A stretch of DNA of 64,000 nucleotides from Linyphia triangularis (GCA_963978545.1 OZ021732.1:63588714-63652713), one strand, 5' to 3'; positions 35,814 through 48,045 are shown, numbered from the stretch's first letter. The notes: generated by a model not told the origin, from the letters alone. Translations and numbers: made by a program.

Positions 35814-37833
35814 TTTGTATTATGTGTTTACATTGATTTTATTTATAACATTCATGCTTACGTTTTTTTAATAACACATGCTTAAGTTGTGTTTTAGAAA
35901 CGGCACTAATGTTTATTAAATGTTCTTTTCGTTATAACGTAGAATTGTAAGATTATTTGTTTTTCAATACCTTAACAGAATAGTTGTGAAACACTTCAGT
36001 TTTAAATTTCCTTTCATTATGTTAAAAAGTGAGTAATTTTAATTTATAACTAGTTTTATTATTTTTTAATATTAGCTGCCCAACCCTCTTTCCTATTATG
36101 ATCAAATGTTCAGTTTTTTAAGGCGTTACATGAATATGGCAAGAGCAGACAAAAGTCTTTTTTTTTCTTTCAGAAAACCAAAGAAAAAAACTAAATAGTG
36201 AGTAACTATAATACTACTAAAAAAGTGTAGTAGAAGTACTGATCCTCCAATTCTAAAATGTGACTGCAAAAAATTAATAATCAAATGAAATAATCAAATA
36301 AAATTTTAAAGATTGAGACTGCTCTACAAGAAAATAGCTTATAAACACACTAAAAAAAATGGTGACTAAATAGAAATAAACATTAGAAAAATTATAATTT
36401 CACCCCATAATACTAAAAAAACATGAAAAAGTAATAAAATAAACAACAGAAAATAATGAAGTAGTTCTTGAAGAGCTGGTCAACAAGGTTACCAGGAAAG
36501 CGACTAGCAGAAGAATTCATTGTTTTTAACACTACGCACATTTGATTAAAAATTACAAAAGTAAAAAAAAAGCTTACCTCAAACTTCAGGAGATAGCTTT
36601 GAGTTGTGTTTCAGCATTTTGCAGTCAGATCTTTTGAGTTGTGGAACGCAAATTTTCTGAGAAATATTGGAAAATGTATTTTAAACAGAGTTTGAAAGGA
36701 ACATTGGAACAGATATAGCATAGGACATTTGGCGATTAAAAAATTCGCCAAAATTAAAAACACAGTAACTATAATAAAATTTAAATAAAAACAAAGAAGG
36801 GCTTGTCAAGAAGAGCCCGCGATATCTTTTGTATTATGTGTTTACATTGATTTTATTTATAACACTCATGCTTACGTTTTTTTAATAACACATGCTTAAG
36901 TTGTGTTTTAGAAAAGGTACTAATGTTTATTAAATGTTCTTTTCGTTGTAATGTAGAATTGTAAAATTATATGTTTTTCAATACCTTAACAGAATAGTTG
37001 TGAAACACTGGAGTTTTAAATTTAATTTCATTTTGTTAAAAAGTGAGTACTTTTAATTTATAACTAGTTTTATTACTTTTTAATATTAGCTGCCCAACCC
37101 TCTTTCCTATTATGATCAAATGTTCAGTTTTTAAGGCGTTACATGAATATGGCAAGAGCAGACAAAAGTCTTTTTTTTTCTTTCAGAAAACCAAAGAAAA
37201 AAACTAAATAGTGAGTAACTATAATACTACTAAAAAAGTGTAGTAGAAGTACTGATCCTCCAATTCAAAAATGTGACTGCAAAAAATTAATAATCAAATG
37301 AAATAATAAAATAAAATTTTAAACTTTGAGACTGCTCTACAAGAAAATAGCGAATAAACACTAGGAAAAATGGTGACTAAATAAAAATAAACATTAGAAA
37401 AATTATAATTTCACTCCATAATACTAAAAAAAATTGAAAAAGCAATAAAATAAACAACAGAAAATAATGAAGTAGTTCTTGAAGAGCTGGTCAACAAGGT
37501 TACCAGGAAAGCGACTAGCAGAAGAATTCATTGTTTTTAACACTAAGCAGATTTTATTAAAAATTACAAAAGTAAAAAACCTCAAACCTCAGGAGATAGC
37601 TTTGAGTTGAGTTTCAGCATTTTGCAGTCAGATCTTTTGAGTTGTGGAAAGCAAGATTTTCTGAGAAATATTGGAAAATGTATATTAAACAGAGTTTGAA
37701 AGGAACATTGGAACAGATGTAGTATAAAACTTTTGGCGATTAGAAAATTCGCCAAAATTAAAAACACAGTAACTAAAATAAAATTTAAATAAAAACAAAG
37801 AAGGGCTTGTCAAGAAGAACCCGCGATATCTTG
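35814..37833 (+). repeat. Tandem direct duplication of about 1.01 kb
   Basis: Copy A (about 35814-36827) and copy B (about 36828-37833) match almost throughout. ttgtattatgtgtttacatt lies 1014 bp apart in the two, and gaagggcttgtcaagaag 1004 bp apart at their ends. Differences are scattered small indels and substitutions. The two copies are adjacent with no spacer. No coding frame is shared. Confidence 0.85.
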
Positions 37834-38391
37834 TTTTACTAAAAAAATTTAAAATTTATTGGATCCATACAACAAAACAAAAAGATAAAAGGTACCGAAT
37901 TTTTTTATTTTAACTTCAGATGGAGAAAAGCACCTCCTCTATTTCTAACCCCCGCCCCGCAAACCAAGAAGCAGTTGGGATCGGTGTATCTGTCAATACC
38001 ATACAACAGCGTTATAGCCTTGGGAAATTGGTTAATTGGCCACACATGCTGCATGTCTGCTCTTTGACAAAAGACCAGACATGCCTTGGGGATGCACCGG
38101 AGTGTCCTTAAAGTGGGCTTGCAATATACGATTGATAAGAATGTATGAGTTCAGAGTAACATTTAATTTTAGTATGTGTGTCAAGATTTAGAATTTATAC
38201 ATTTAAAATTGAATTTTTTTAAAACTAATTTCAAAAGCTAGCTATCGATACCAATAAAAGTAATTTGTTTAAAGATTTATTTATTTAAAGTTTAAATAAT
38301 TATTTTTCAAAATACCAAGTTTACATTCTCAAAAGCATTTGTTATTTGGGTAAATGGTATTTATATTATTCATTGATTTAAAAAGGAAATG
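37834..38391. other. Non-coding inside F with one weak open frame
   Basis: A 63-codon plus-strand frame at 37920-38111 starts right after an acceptor-like ttttaacttcag (MEKSTSSISNPRPANQEAVG...) and is GC-richer than its surroundings. I do not recognise it. It could be a last exon or chance. Confidence 0.25.
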
Positions 38392-38573
38392 GCCGACCAA
38401 ACGGTATAGTGTTTAGCGTGCAAGCTTATAGACCGCGAGGCTGCGTGTTTGAGTCCCGTGTTAGGCATGGGTGTTGGTAAATGTATGTTGGCTTGTCTAA
38501 TGACGAATGTTTCGGCGCATTATAGCCCTCGTGTTGCTGAAGGCGCCAGATAATCTGAAAAAAACCAAGCAAT
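38392..38573 (+). mobile_element. tRNA-derived SINE (family 1), copy 1
   Basis: A 182-bp unit flanked by the target duplication aaggaaatg (38383-38391 and 38574-38582). The head has the A-box region tatagtgtttagcgtg and B-box gtttgagtccc, one change from the consensus. The body ends aaaaaaccaagc. Confidence 0.9.
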
Positions 38574-39838
38574 AAGGAAATGATAAATTCATTACTTATG
38601 TAAGAACGTATCACCAGAAATTAATGCATATCTAAAATGATTATTAATTCATTGTGTTTGTAATTTATGTAGAAATTTTTTAATATTTGAGAACTACCTG
38701 GTTCAATTTGCAGGCAACGTTTTGTAAAATGTTAGGCCCTTATGATATTATTTTACCCTTTTGATTATTTTACCCTTAAGTAATACTATTGGGGGGGGGG
38801 GGGGGGGGAGAAAGAAAAATCTTTTTTTTATACTGCTTTTTTTAAAAATGTCCGTAAAATTGTTAAAATGGTAAATACGTAATTGTTTTGAAATCCAATA
38901 CATTGATTTGTTTGAAAATTTTGCCTTGAGATAAAAATTATCTAATAATCATTAGTTATTTAATAAGTTTTTCTAAAATATCAGAAAATTCTGTAAAATT
39001 GTAATACTCGATTAATCGACAGCAAACTTTTATAATTGAAATTTTATTTTAAAATTTAAAACTTTAAAAAAAAAAATCTTTATATTGTTTTTGTCCTATC
39101 CTTTCTAGTTTGTCTAGAAAATACGATATTTTAGTATGCTGATTTATAAGTTTATATGTATTTCTTGGCCTATTATGTTGAATATGCAATAACCTCGAAT
39201 ACCATGAAATGAATTTAATTGAGACCTTAAACTGTTTAAATAAAGGTCACATGATCTAAAATGCTGTTTTCGAAAGTTTCCAAAATGTCTGTTCGTTGCT
39301 TTTCTTTCTTACAAAAACTACCAGTTGGAAATATTTTCTAGCGTATGGGAGTTAGCCTCTTCATTTTTCTACCTAAATAAGCCAATAAAATAGCTTTCGA
39401 AAAATGTAACCTCTTACTAGGAATAAATAAATGGAAGCCGATATGCATTTCACAAGATGTTTTAACAAACTATTTTCTTAAAAATCAGTACACATAAGGA
39501 CATTTTAACTTTTATTGAAACGAAAAAATTAAAACAATAATTTATTTTAATTCTTGTATTTTAATGTTTAGAAATGAATTTTATTGAGATAATTTTTTTT
39601 TAGAGGCTGTATTACAGTATTTTATAAAGCCAAAACATATCATGAGAGCACCCAATTAACGCTGGTGTACTATTTCTATTACCAAAACCTTTTTTACATT
39701 TACCAGGGTTCGGCAGACGTTTCTGTGCAAAGAGCCAAACATTCAATAATCATCAGAATCGCAGTACATTTAAAGAGAGGAAATGCGAGTTTTTAACAAC
39801 GAACATTTTTATAGTATAAAAATCATGGCAGATGAGAC
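38574..39838. other. Non-coding inside F with a G18 run
   Basis: An 18-G homopolymer at 38791-38808. Otherwise AT-rich with nothing recognised. Confidence 0.45.
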
Positions 39839-40381
39839 CAGGCCTGTAGCCAGAGTGGGGCAAGACCTGGAAAAATCTTCGCCTGTCCTGGAAAATTTTA
39901 TCCCAATCATTTGTAAACCTTTATATCTATGATTGAATAGAAACGAACATTTTGCTGCTGTTGATACCTTCGGTTGTAGCACAGCAACTTGCGAATCTAC
40001 CTTTTCCACTTAGACGGCCATAAATTGTCCCTAAAGAATGTCAATGGGCCACGAAAGGATGGCAAATCTAGTGTTTTGGGCATTTGAAGTAGAGATAAGA
40101 GTTTAGAAATTGTTTAATATGGTGTAAAGATAGGAAATTGCTATTATACTAACATTTATCATTTTATTTTAGATTTTTTTGTTACGCTATGTATTTTAAA
40201 AAGTTTCAAAATGTTTAATATAAGACCAAGAATAGAAAAATGAATTTCTATTATTTTATATTATAATTAATAAAATATGCAAATAAATAGAAAAAGGGTT
40301 TTTATATTATAATAGTATCTGATAAATTTTTCAGAGTATTGAAAATGATAGGAGAAAATAAAGGATGTAATTCTATTAGTA

Positions 40382-40429
<48 letters not shown>

Positions 40430-41100
40430 GATATAGTTTTTATATAAAAATGTAAATAACTTTTTATTGCTGAAAGAATTTCTTAAATGAAAAGTTTGTT
40501 AAAGAGTTATGTAGCTGTTCCACAAGACCAATGATAGAAAAATGTAATTTGTTTAACAATATATATTTTTAAATAGAAATGTAAGAACAGAACTTCGAAA
40601 AAACTTTTTATGTTAAAAAAACTTTTTACGTTAAAAAAACTTTTTATGTAAAAGTAACTTGTACTAATTTTTATATTTGTAATTATTTTTAAAGTAGATA
40701 TTCTTAAGTTGAAATGTGTGAAAAATTAAGAGATGGACAAGCATAGAATATTTTAAAGAAATAGAATTGTATTAAATATACTTTAAAAAATTTTTAATTG
40801 AAAGTTTTGTTTTTATCAAAAAAATTTCTGGTGTAGAATCTTTAAAAGAATTAATAAAAATAAAATTACATCAAAAATACATTAACAATGTTTCTTTTTT
40901 TAAATATTTTTTTGTATATGTACTTCACAAAGTGCTCTGATAAATACTCTTTTACGAATTGTAAAAATTGTATAAATTTGTAATAATTGTAAAAATTTCA
41001 ATTGTAAAAATTAATTGAAAACCAATTAAATAATTTATATTTCTGCCCCACCTGGGAAAATTTTTGCCCGTCCTACAAACTTTGGCTGGCTACGGGCCTG
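39839..41100. mobile_element. hAT-type element, 1262 bp, non-autonomous
   Basis: Ends CAGGCCTGTAGCCAG and the reverse of ctggctacgggcctg. The flanks are gatgagac (39831-39838) and aatgagac (41101-41108), an 8-bp duplication with one mismatch, the size typical of hAT elements. The interior is AT-rich, has an (AT)n run at 40388-40426 and no transposase. Confidence 0.8.
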
Positions 41101-42145
41101 AATGAGACAAGTCAGCTGCCCAAATTTGGTGTTAATTAACGCATACGATTTAGTTCATTCTTTTTTAAATTCTCGATTTTTCACATCAATTTTTTTCTTC
41201 GTTTTGGATGAAATCGAACTCGGGTTTTTCCAATCAAGTGTATAAAAAGCAAAGGTCGTTTTAGCAACACTCGCATGTGTAAAATTTTACAGCAAAATTT
41301 GCCGTCTACCTCAGTCGGAGACAAGAGAACAACGAAAGTCAACAAAAGCTCGATGCAATTGGAATTGTGACGCATCATGAACGCACTCATATAGCGCATT
41401 CTGATTGCTCTGTATTTTGACTGGGAAGGTACCAGGGGGCCGCTAACTTTAATTTGGTATTTGAGAACAGTGTTATCAGTTCATCTTACTCCTCTAATTT
41501 ATCTTTGTTTTTTTCTCGTTTTCTCTATTTTTCTGGTTTGAGAATACGCAGCAAGTTTAGTATTTGTTTACCCAAAAAATGAAAAAATGTATAATCATTT
41601 ATTGCTTCATCTTATTCTTAGGTTAAATGTCCTGAATGCATGTGGTTATAATAACTGTGGAGATATTATCTTTTTAGTATCGACGCTAATATGTGTATAT
41701 GGGCGAGGGAGGGTAATTGGGCCCGAGTTACATTTGCATAGGGGCCGAAAATCCTGTCGGCTGCCCTGTCTGTATTTAAGTGAATGTTGGTGAAACACGG
41801 CTAAATTTCATTTCATTATGTTAAACTTACAGCACATAAGGAACATTTCTGTACCTCAGAAGTAAGCTATCATAAAATGAGGGATCCCATAAATGCAATT
41901 TAGTGTTTAACATTGCACTTCTGGTAGTTTATCTTAAGTACAGATTTATAAATTGTAGTATCGTAAAAACGTGTTACGAGGTAAAAATTACGCTCAGAGT
42001 GAATTATGGAATTAAGCTATTGTTTATAACAAAGCATGTACTATTTAAAAAATTCTACCCCAACGCAATTCAATAACTTTTCACCACAAAAATAGCTGAT
42101 TTTTTTTCGGCCCATAAAACTTTTCGAAAAAACAAAAGTTACTTG
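41101..42145. other. Non-coding inside F
   Basis: No gene. GC-richer words at 41431 (cagggggccgctaa) and 41745-41771 (ending cggctgccctg) could be ends of a small hAT-like element, but no target duplication is seen. Confidence 0.35.
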
Positions 42146-42327
42146 GCCGACCAAACTGTATAGTGGTTAGCGTGCTGGCTTCTAGACCGCAAGGTTGCGG
42201 GTTCGAGTCCCGTGTTGGCATGGGTGTTTGTAAATGTATGTTGGCTTGTCTAATGACGAATGTTTCGGCGCATTATAGCCCTCGTGTTGCTGACGGCGCC
42301 AGATAATCTGAATACAACCAACCAACC
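42146..42327 (+). mobile_element. tRNA-derived SINE (family 1), copy 2
   Basis: A 182-bp unit with target duplication aaaagttacttg (42134-42145 and 42328-42339). A-box region tatagtggttagcgtg and perfect B-box GGTTCGAGTCC. The tail is aaccaaccaacc. Confidence 0.95.
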
Positions 42328-42916
42328 AAAAGTTACTTGTCTATGAAAAAATTGTTAATGCTTTCTAGGCTGCGTTACTATGTGTCAACAACTAATTAAG
42401 CCTATTTCTTTAAGAATTTGATAAAACGTTCCAACGCTTCCGTTTTAATAATATTATTGCAGATTGATAAAAAATTAATTAATTATAATTATAAAACAAC
42501 GTACGTACCGGTTTTTACAGCGGGAATTAAAGATGAAAGTATTTCATCTTCCGTGTCCGTCAAGCTCTTGATCAAGCTCTTTAACCATCATTCGAATGCC
42601 AAACTCAAAACTGGTTGCAAGATACGTCTAGTCACATACGTTTTACGGGGGAGATCTTATCTGATCTGCGGCAAGGGGAGGGGAAAGACTGCAGCCTTTG
42701 GAATTCGACCTTTTACCTACCCTTTCGAAAAGGGGGGGTTACTGATGCCCTGGAATTCGACCCTTTACATATCCTTTTCGAAAGGTGTTACTTTCCAAGC
42801 TTTTCACGGCTGCCCTTTTCAAACTCTTTTATTAGAGGGTTACTCGGCAAGCTTGGAACTGCATGTCTAATGACAAGCTTATGACAAGGTTTTCGTAAGC
42901 TTGCATGCTATCTGGG
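42328..42916. other. Right subterminal region of F
   Basis: GC-richer, with repeated ggaattcgaccttttac (near 42700 and 42751), ctttcgaaaag blocks and aagctt words before the terminal tgctatctggg. A 150-codon plus-strand frame (42418-42870) spans this repetitive region and has no recognisable domain, so it is not called a gene. Confidence 0.45.
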
Positions 42917-43983
42917 AGTACAGCAATGCAGAATTGACAGACATGCATTACGTGTATGGCGCTGTAGATGGCAATGGACGAGCAGCGGTACGCATGTATC
43001 GACAACGGTTCCCGAACCGACGTGTACCCGACCATAGACAGTTCGGACAATTACATCGCCGATTGCAGGAGGTAGGATCGTTCAGAATCAGCAGCCACAT
43101 CGGCCGGCCACATACAACAAGGACACCGAACATCGAGAACTCTGTATTAGACGCATTTACTCGGAATCCGCGTACAAGTATCCGCGTTGTGGAACGCGAC
43201 CTAGGTGTCGATCGCTCCTCCATTATGCGAATACTGCGGGAAGATCACCAACATCCGTACCACATACAACGGGTGCAGGCGCTAAGCGATGCGGATTATC
43301 CCCAACGTGTGGCATTCGCACGTTGGTATTTACAGGCAAGGATCACAGACCCACAATTTCCATCACGGATACTGTTCACCGATGAAGCTACCTTTTCCCG
43401 GAATGGTGTCCTTAACCAGCACAATATGCATGTGTGGTCGATTGTAAATCCCCATGTCACACGGTCTCACAACCACCAACACCGTTTTAGCGTTAACGTC
43501 TGGGCTGGAATTATTGGTGACATGCTGATTGATCCATTCGTAATGCCTGGACGCCTAGACAGGGTTTCGTACGCCATTTTTTTGGAAGAAGTATTGCCCA
43601 CGTTGTTAGTGGATGTTCCCACAACGCCAGGCCTCAACATGTGGTTCCAGCATGATGGGGCTCCCGCACATTTCGACAGGAATGTACGTCAGTTCCTGGA
43701 CTTGACGTACCCAAATCGCTGGATTGGCAGAGCCGGCCCTGTACCGTGGCCACCGCGATCCCCGGACCTAACCCCCCTGGATTTTTACCTGTGGGGATAC
43801 CTGAAGTGTCTGGTGTACGAGACACCCGTTCCATCGGACATGGACCTCATCGCACGTATCATTGAAGAGGCGGCATGTGTCCGGAAAACTACTAGCCAAT
43901 TCGAACGAGTTCGTGATTCCATGCGTCGCAGATGTGAAGCATGCATCGCAGCTGATGGGGCCAATTTTGAGCACTTACTATGA
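42917..43983 (+). CDS. Tc1/mariner-superfamily transposase of M, intact but for its first codons
   Basis: Cut-and-paste DDE/D transposase acting on TA targets. From YSNAELTDMHYVYG a helix-turn-helix DNA-binding region runs to about residue 120 (TSIRVVERDLGVDRSSIMRI). The catalytic core follows: aspartates in FTDEATF (D161 counting from 42901), QHDGAPAH (D252) and PRSPDLTPLDF (D289), with 36 residues between the last two. The frame is open to the stop at 43981, about 110 bp before the right TIR. The natural ATG is at 31450, before F, so this copy cannot make the normal protein from its own start; an internal Met or the TTG at 42901 would be needed. The last two aspartates are spaced wider than in classical mariner (34). 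Confidence 0.9.
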
Positions 43984-44420
43984 TTTGTAGCATTTTTCTT
44001 TTTTATTTGGTACTGTTTTGTTGTAAAATAAAGATTTTTTACACCGTTTGTTATCTTTTCTTTGCGTGACGGTTACGATGCAATTTCACTGTCAAAATCG
44101 CGTTTCTGACCCCCCTTTCCTATGTAATTCTGCTTCCTCATGACCTGACACAACCATGTGTGCCGTTTGGACATGACCTTTTGTGACACCCTGTGGGTGC
44201 GTTCGTAAACTCGATCTGGAAAAGTTAGTTATGTAGCCTGAGGCAAACTAAGCTGGCTGTAACTAAGCGTTCGTAATCTTAACTGGTTTTGTAACTGTCC
44301 GTTCGTAAACTCGATTTTTTAAAACTAGTTTAGTTGGTTATCGAACTTTCTTAACGAAGGTAGAAGCTGGTTAACTTTCGGTTTATTTCGTTTAAGCTGG
44401 TGTTTCCCCCCTCCCTTCCC

Positions 44421-45861
44421 ACTGAAAATACTTTGTTTTGGGTTTGGACTTGTAAATATGTAGGGTTTCCGAATGTTTTGATTTGGTGCGGAAATTATTA
44501 CATTAGTTTGTTATTGTTTTTTTCTTAATTTTATTGATTTGCACGAGTTTTGAGAATTGGTTCCAATAAAATATAGTTGTTTATCATATATTTTTATCAT
44601 TTGCATTTATATACACAAACTTCCTCAGCCTTTAGATAATAAATTACTACGATAATACTGCTAATTCTATATTTTTAAATCTTGTAACTAAAACTGAATT
44701 CTTTATTGTGTTGAAACTAACGTAAAGATAGTGGAAATTTTTATACGCAAATTATTTCTGTACAGATCGAGCACATTATATCGGATACTGATTCCAAGTT
44801 TGCTTTTATATATATACTAACCTGGAACAAATTTTAATATGTTTGCTGACTCCTTTAAACAAGCTGCTACTCAATTAATGTTGAGTTACATTTAATTCTT
44901 TAAATTTATTTCAATTTTGTAAACACTGAAGATTTGAAAATGTCTTAAAATCTTAAATGAGGATAAAAATGCATTTATTAGACAAAACTTTCAGATTCAA
45001 TTTTTTATAATGTTATACTATTAGATCCATTTAATACAGGTTCTGGTTTTTAGCATAATTTAATTTGTATTAAAGTTGTAGGACATGGCTTGTGTGGAAT
45101 TTGAATGTAATTAATTTCATGAAAATATCCATTTTCCAACACAGCTAACACTTTTTTATTATTAATTCTATGTAATTGATCATGAGCATAGCCAGAATTT
45201 TTTTCAAGAGTGGATGTGTATAATTATGTGCAAAGAAAATATTAGAATATTTATTCAACATGTGTTTATTAATCGTAAGTAATTTACAACTCTATGCATA
45301 TAATAAACACTATGAAGTCATAAATAATAATCACAATTATTAAATGTTGTGGTGGAATGGTATACAGAACGAATGAGGTAAAGAAAAAATATTGAGAGTT
45401 CTCTGTTTTATAATGAAGTAAAAGAATAATTTTATGAAATATTTTATCGCTCGTCATCTGGCTACATGCCTGCTATTAATTCGAGTTCTTTTGTGTTTTT
45501 TATACAAATTGCGATTAGGAAATGCTTGAAATAATTTTTATTGTACTGTATTTATACACAGCTATAAGTATTTAAAGATTTTTTGTTTTGCAATTGTATT
45601 GACTGTTTCAAAACAGTTGATTGATCAGGTTAGAAATTGCCTAGCGCAAGAGTTTAAGGCTTTTGTATTGGAACATTGTCAGGTAATTATTTCTGTGAAA
45701 AGGGGATACTTTCATATAAGTCTATGAAGGGGAAACTTTCCTATGTTTGAGTTTTGATTTGGTTGATGTTTACGGTGCAAGGGCTTCACTAAGGCCATTC
45801 TGCGTGTTTCCAATTTGAGAAAACCTGGAAAATTCCCACCAAACAGTCTTGCAAACAATAT
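44421..45861. other. Non-coding part of E
   Basis: AT-rich. No gene or repeat recognised. Confidence 0.4.
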
Positions 45862-46232
45862 GGATTGGTTGGTTTATACAATCAACCTATTTTTACGCTC
45901 AATGATGGCTAATTAGGCCAAGGCTTACAGCTTAACGTGGATTCAGAACCATAACGAACATTCATGATTAATCCGCCGACCAAACGGTATAGTGGTTAGC
46001 GTGCTAGCTTCTAGACCGCGAGGTTGCGGGTTCGAGTCCCGTGTTGGCATGGGTGTTTGTAAATGTATGTTGGCTTGTCTAATGACGAATGTTTCGGCGC
46101 ATTATAGCCCTCGTGTTGCTGACGGCGCCAGATAATCTGAAAACAACCAACCATGATTAATCCGGGGTTCGAATCCAGCAACTTTACCATGCAAGGGGTC
46201 AGAGCGTTAACCACACAGCCATCAGGTGGGCC
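45862..46232 (-). mobile_element. tRNA-derived SINE (family 2), interrupted by a family-1 SINE
   Basis: The minus strand has an A-box-like tggctgtgtggttaacgctc (about 46225) and B-box ggattcgaacccc (about 46170). After the interruption the body continues with ttctgaatccacgttaagctg, down to a tail aaaccaaccaatcc. It resembles the minus-strand SINE at 13495-13690. Confidence 0.7.
45975..46151 (+). mobile_element. tRNA-derived SINE (family 1), copy 3
   Basis: A 177-bp unit with target duplication catgattaatcc (45963-45974 and 46152-46163), inserted in the older family-2 SINE. A-box and B-box are perfect (tatagtggttagcgtg, GGTTCGAGTCC). The tail is aacaaccaac. Confidence 0.95.
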
Positions 46233-47890
46233 AACAGACTATTTGATGCAATTGCTGTTGTGTTTCAAAAGAAAATGGGTGGATTAATATTAACAAAATA
46301 TAATAGCAAATATTTCAAAGAATAAATATGGCAATATACATTTGAATCAAATGGAAATGTATGAAAAATAGTTTAAATTAAGCTATGCAGATCATTATTT
46401 TAACTTTTTGAAAATGTTTTTTTTTTTTTTTTTTGACAATGAACAAGCTCATGCTATGAATGAAAATGCGCATGCTATGTCAACATGCGATACATAAGAC
46501 AAAATAATTGTTTGTGATATCAAATTTTATTTTAGACAGCATTTAGTATGATAAACAATTTAAAATTTTCTGCAAAAGCCTGTTTTAAATAAATAACGTC
46601 CATGTTGGAAAATGACGATTTAAAAAGGCAATTATGTACGCTATTAGTAAGTGTAAAATAAAAAAAATACTGTTTAAATTACATTAACTGCAAAGCAACT
46701 CGGGTTTTGTCCGTCAATGTAAAATCTTAAAATAGTTAATTTGTAAATAACTATCATAATGAGTTATATAGAACAATTCTAAATTAATATTAAAAAAAAA
46801 ACTTGAAATACAAATACCATTATTGTTAGCATTAGTGGATTCAGCGATTGCTCACTCCATTTTACATGGACTGCTCATGTTTTAACGTGCGCTGCTTTCA
46901 GACTTTGGATAAAATCAATCAAGATTTAACAAATCTGCACTGAATATTTTTTTAATATAAATGTTCTCATCCCAAAAAATGGAGATAAAAAAGCCGAGGA
47001 CAAAGAAAGACATCAAAGCAAATTATAGTTTCAAAATGTTTATACGTATTTGTTGTTAGATCTGTCTATCATATTTAACTTGAATCAAATAGTTGTAGAC
47101 ATCTCAAATTTATTGTCGTAAATTCACACGTAGCCAACCATTATGTCGCCTTTATGTTATTGAGACTTTTTACCTCTTTGTAACATATTCTGTATAATCA
47201 AAGTTAAGTTATCTCATGGGTATGGTAGTATAACTTAAGAGCCACAAAATTTACATAGGTTATTCAACAGCCCCCCCCCCCCCCCAGTAAAACTCTGTAT
47301 CCGCCCTTCATTGTTAGAAATAGTATAAGCAAAATATTGCACTTTTGTTCGTTACCATTTGTGAATAAGAATGCCAAGTAGTAAATATGAAATTTTAGAA
47401 AAAAATTTTAAGCTTTAAAATACACTTTTTACATGTTTCTACAGTCTTTAATTAAACATGCCAATTCTGAAAAAAGGCAGATAATAAAGTTGCAGACACA
47501 AATGGTAGAATAATAGTGTTGCTTTGTTAGATGATACAAATCATGATTTTAGTTTGTAATTAAAATGTACAATTTATTAGAAAAAAATTAAGATTTTCAA
47601 AAATTTGGATAAGATTTAGATACTAAATTATTGGTTAAAAAAATACAATCTGCTTTCAGAAAATTACAAAAGACTTGGATTACTAAAGGCCAATTGTAAC
47701 TATGTGATACAAAATAAAAAAAATCCTTTGCAAATGTTTATTGCAACTCCATAAATGTCAATTGTAGATGGTATATTAAAATAACTTGTAACCCAATTGA
47801 ATTTTAAGGTTCCAGTTTATAAATTCAAAATGAAAATCAAAGTTTTCTTTTAATGTTTCAATTATTGAAATTATGGTACTTTTCCACTAA
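46233..47890. other. Non-coding part of E with a C15 run
   Basis: Poly-T near 46420 and C15 at 47271-47285. Nothing else recognised. Confidence 0.4.
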
Positions 47891-48045
47891 AGAGGGCCGT
47901 TGGCAATATCCAAGTACGGTACAGATTCTTCCATTTTTGAGTAACAAGTGAACTGCCTATGGTTGCCATAATTTGGCGCAGTTATATGTAAACAATTCTT
48001 GGTGTAGAATCCGTGCTGTACTTGGATATTGCCAACGGCCCCCTT
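47891..48045. mobile_element. PIF/Harbinger-like MITE, 155 bp
   Basis: Inverted ends share GGGCCGTTGGCAATATCCAA, with arms of about 35 bp. TAA flanks both sides (47888-47890 and 48046-48048), the 3-bp target type of PIF/Harbinger elements. Confidence 0.75.

Larger units (their letters stand above)
31459..42916. mobile_element. Element F: unclassified 11.46-kb insertion in M
   Basis: Ends are an 11-bp inverted repeat, CCCAGATAGCA at 31459 and tgctatctggg to 42916. The flanking dinucleotide AG (31457-31458 and 42917-42918) could be a 2-bp target duplication. Subterminal regions share a motif in opposite orientation, AAAGGGTATGTAAA near 31640 and ccctttacatatcc near 42760. No transposase of its own is recognised. 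It contains a minisatellite, the 140-bp tandem array, a MITE, a 1-kb tandem duplication, two SINEs and a hAT-type element. It is probably a non-autonomous or gene-depleted element, or a composite. Confidence 0.65.
31268..44193 (+). mobile_element. Element M: Tc1/mariner-superfamily transposon, split by an 11.46-kb insertion
   Basis: TIRs of about 100 bp, essentially identical, at 31268-31367 and 44094-44193 (starting CAGGGTGTCACAAAAGGTCA). TA precedes the left end. Without the insert F (31459-42916) the element is about 1.47 kb and carries one transposase gene. TIR identity and the intact frame show that M is recent. It is inserted in a Tc1-like relic. Confidence 0.9.

Noticed and set aside
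41431..41771. Small hAT-like element with CAGGG ends
   Set aside because: The ends share only a few bases and the flanks (gaaggtac, tctgtatt) are not a target duplication.
42146..42230. Possible genuine tRNA gene
   Set aside because: Perfect A- and B-boxes, but the unit is 182 bp, repeats three times with target duplications and does not form a normal tRNA cloverleaf with acceptor stem; it is a SINE head.
42418..42884. 150- and 89-codon plus-strand frames near the right end of F
   Set aside because: They lie in subterminal repeats, overlap each other in different frames and show no recognisable domain.
42948..43974. Minus-strand frames opposite the M transposase
   Set aside because: Shadows of the transposase, which has full catalytic motifs on the plus strand.
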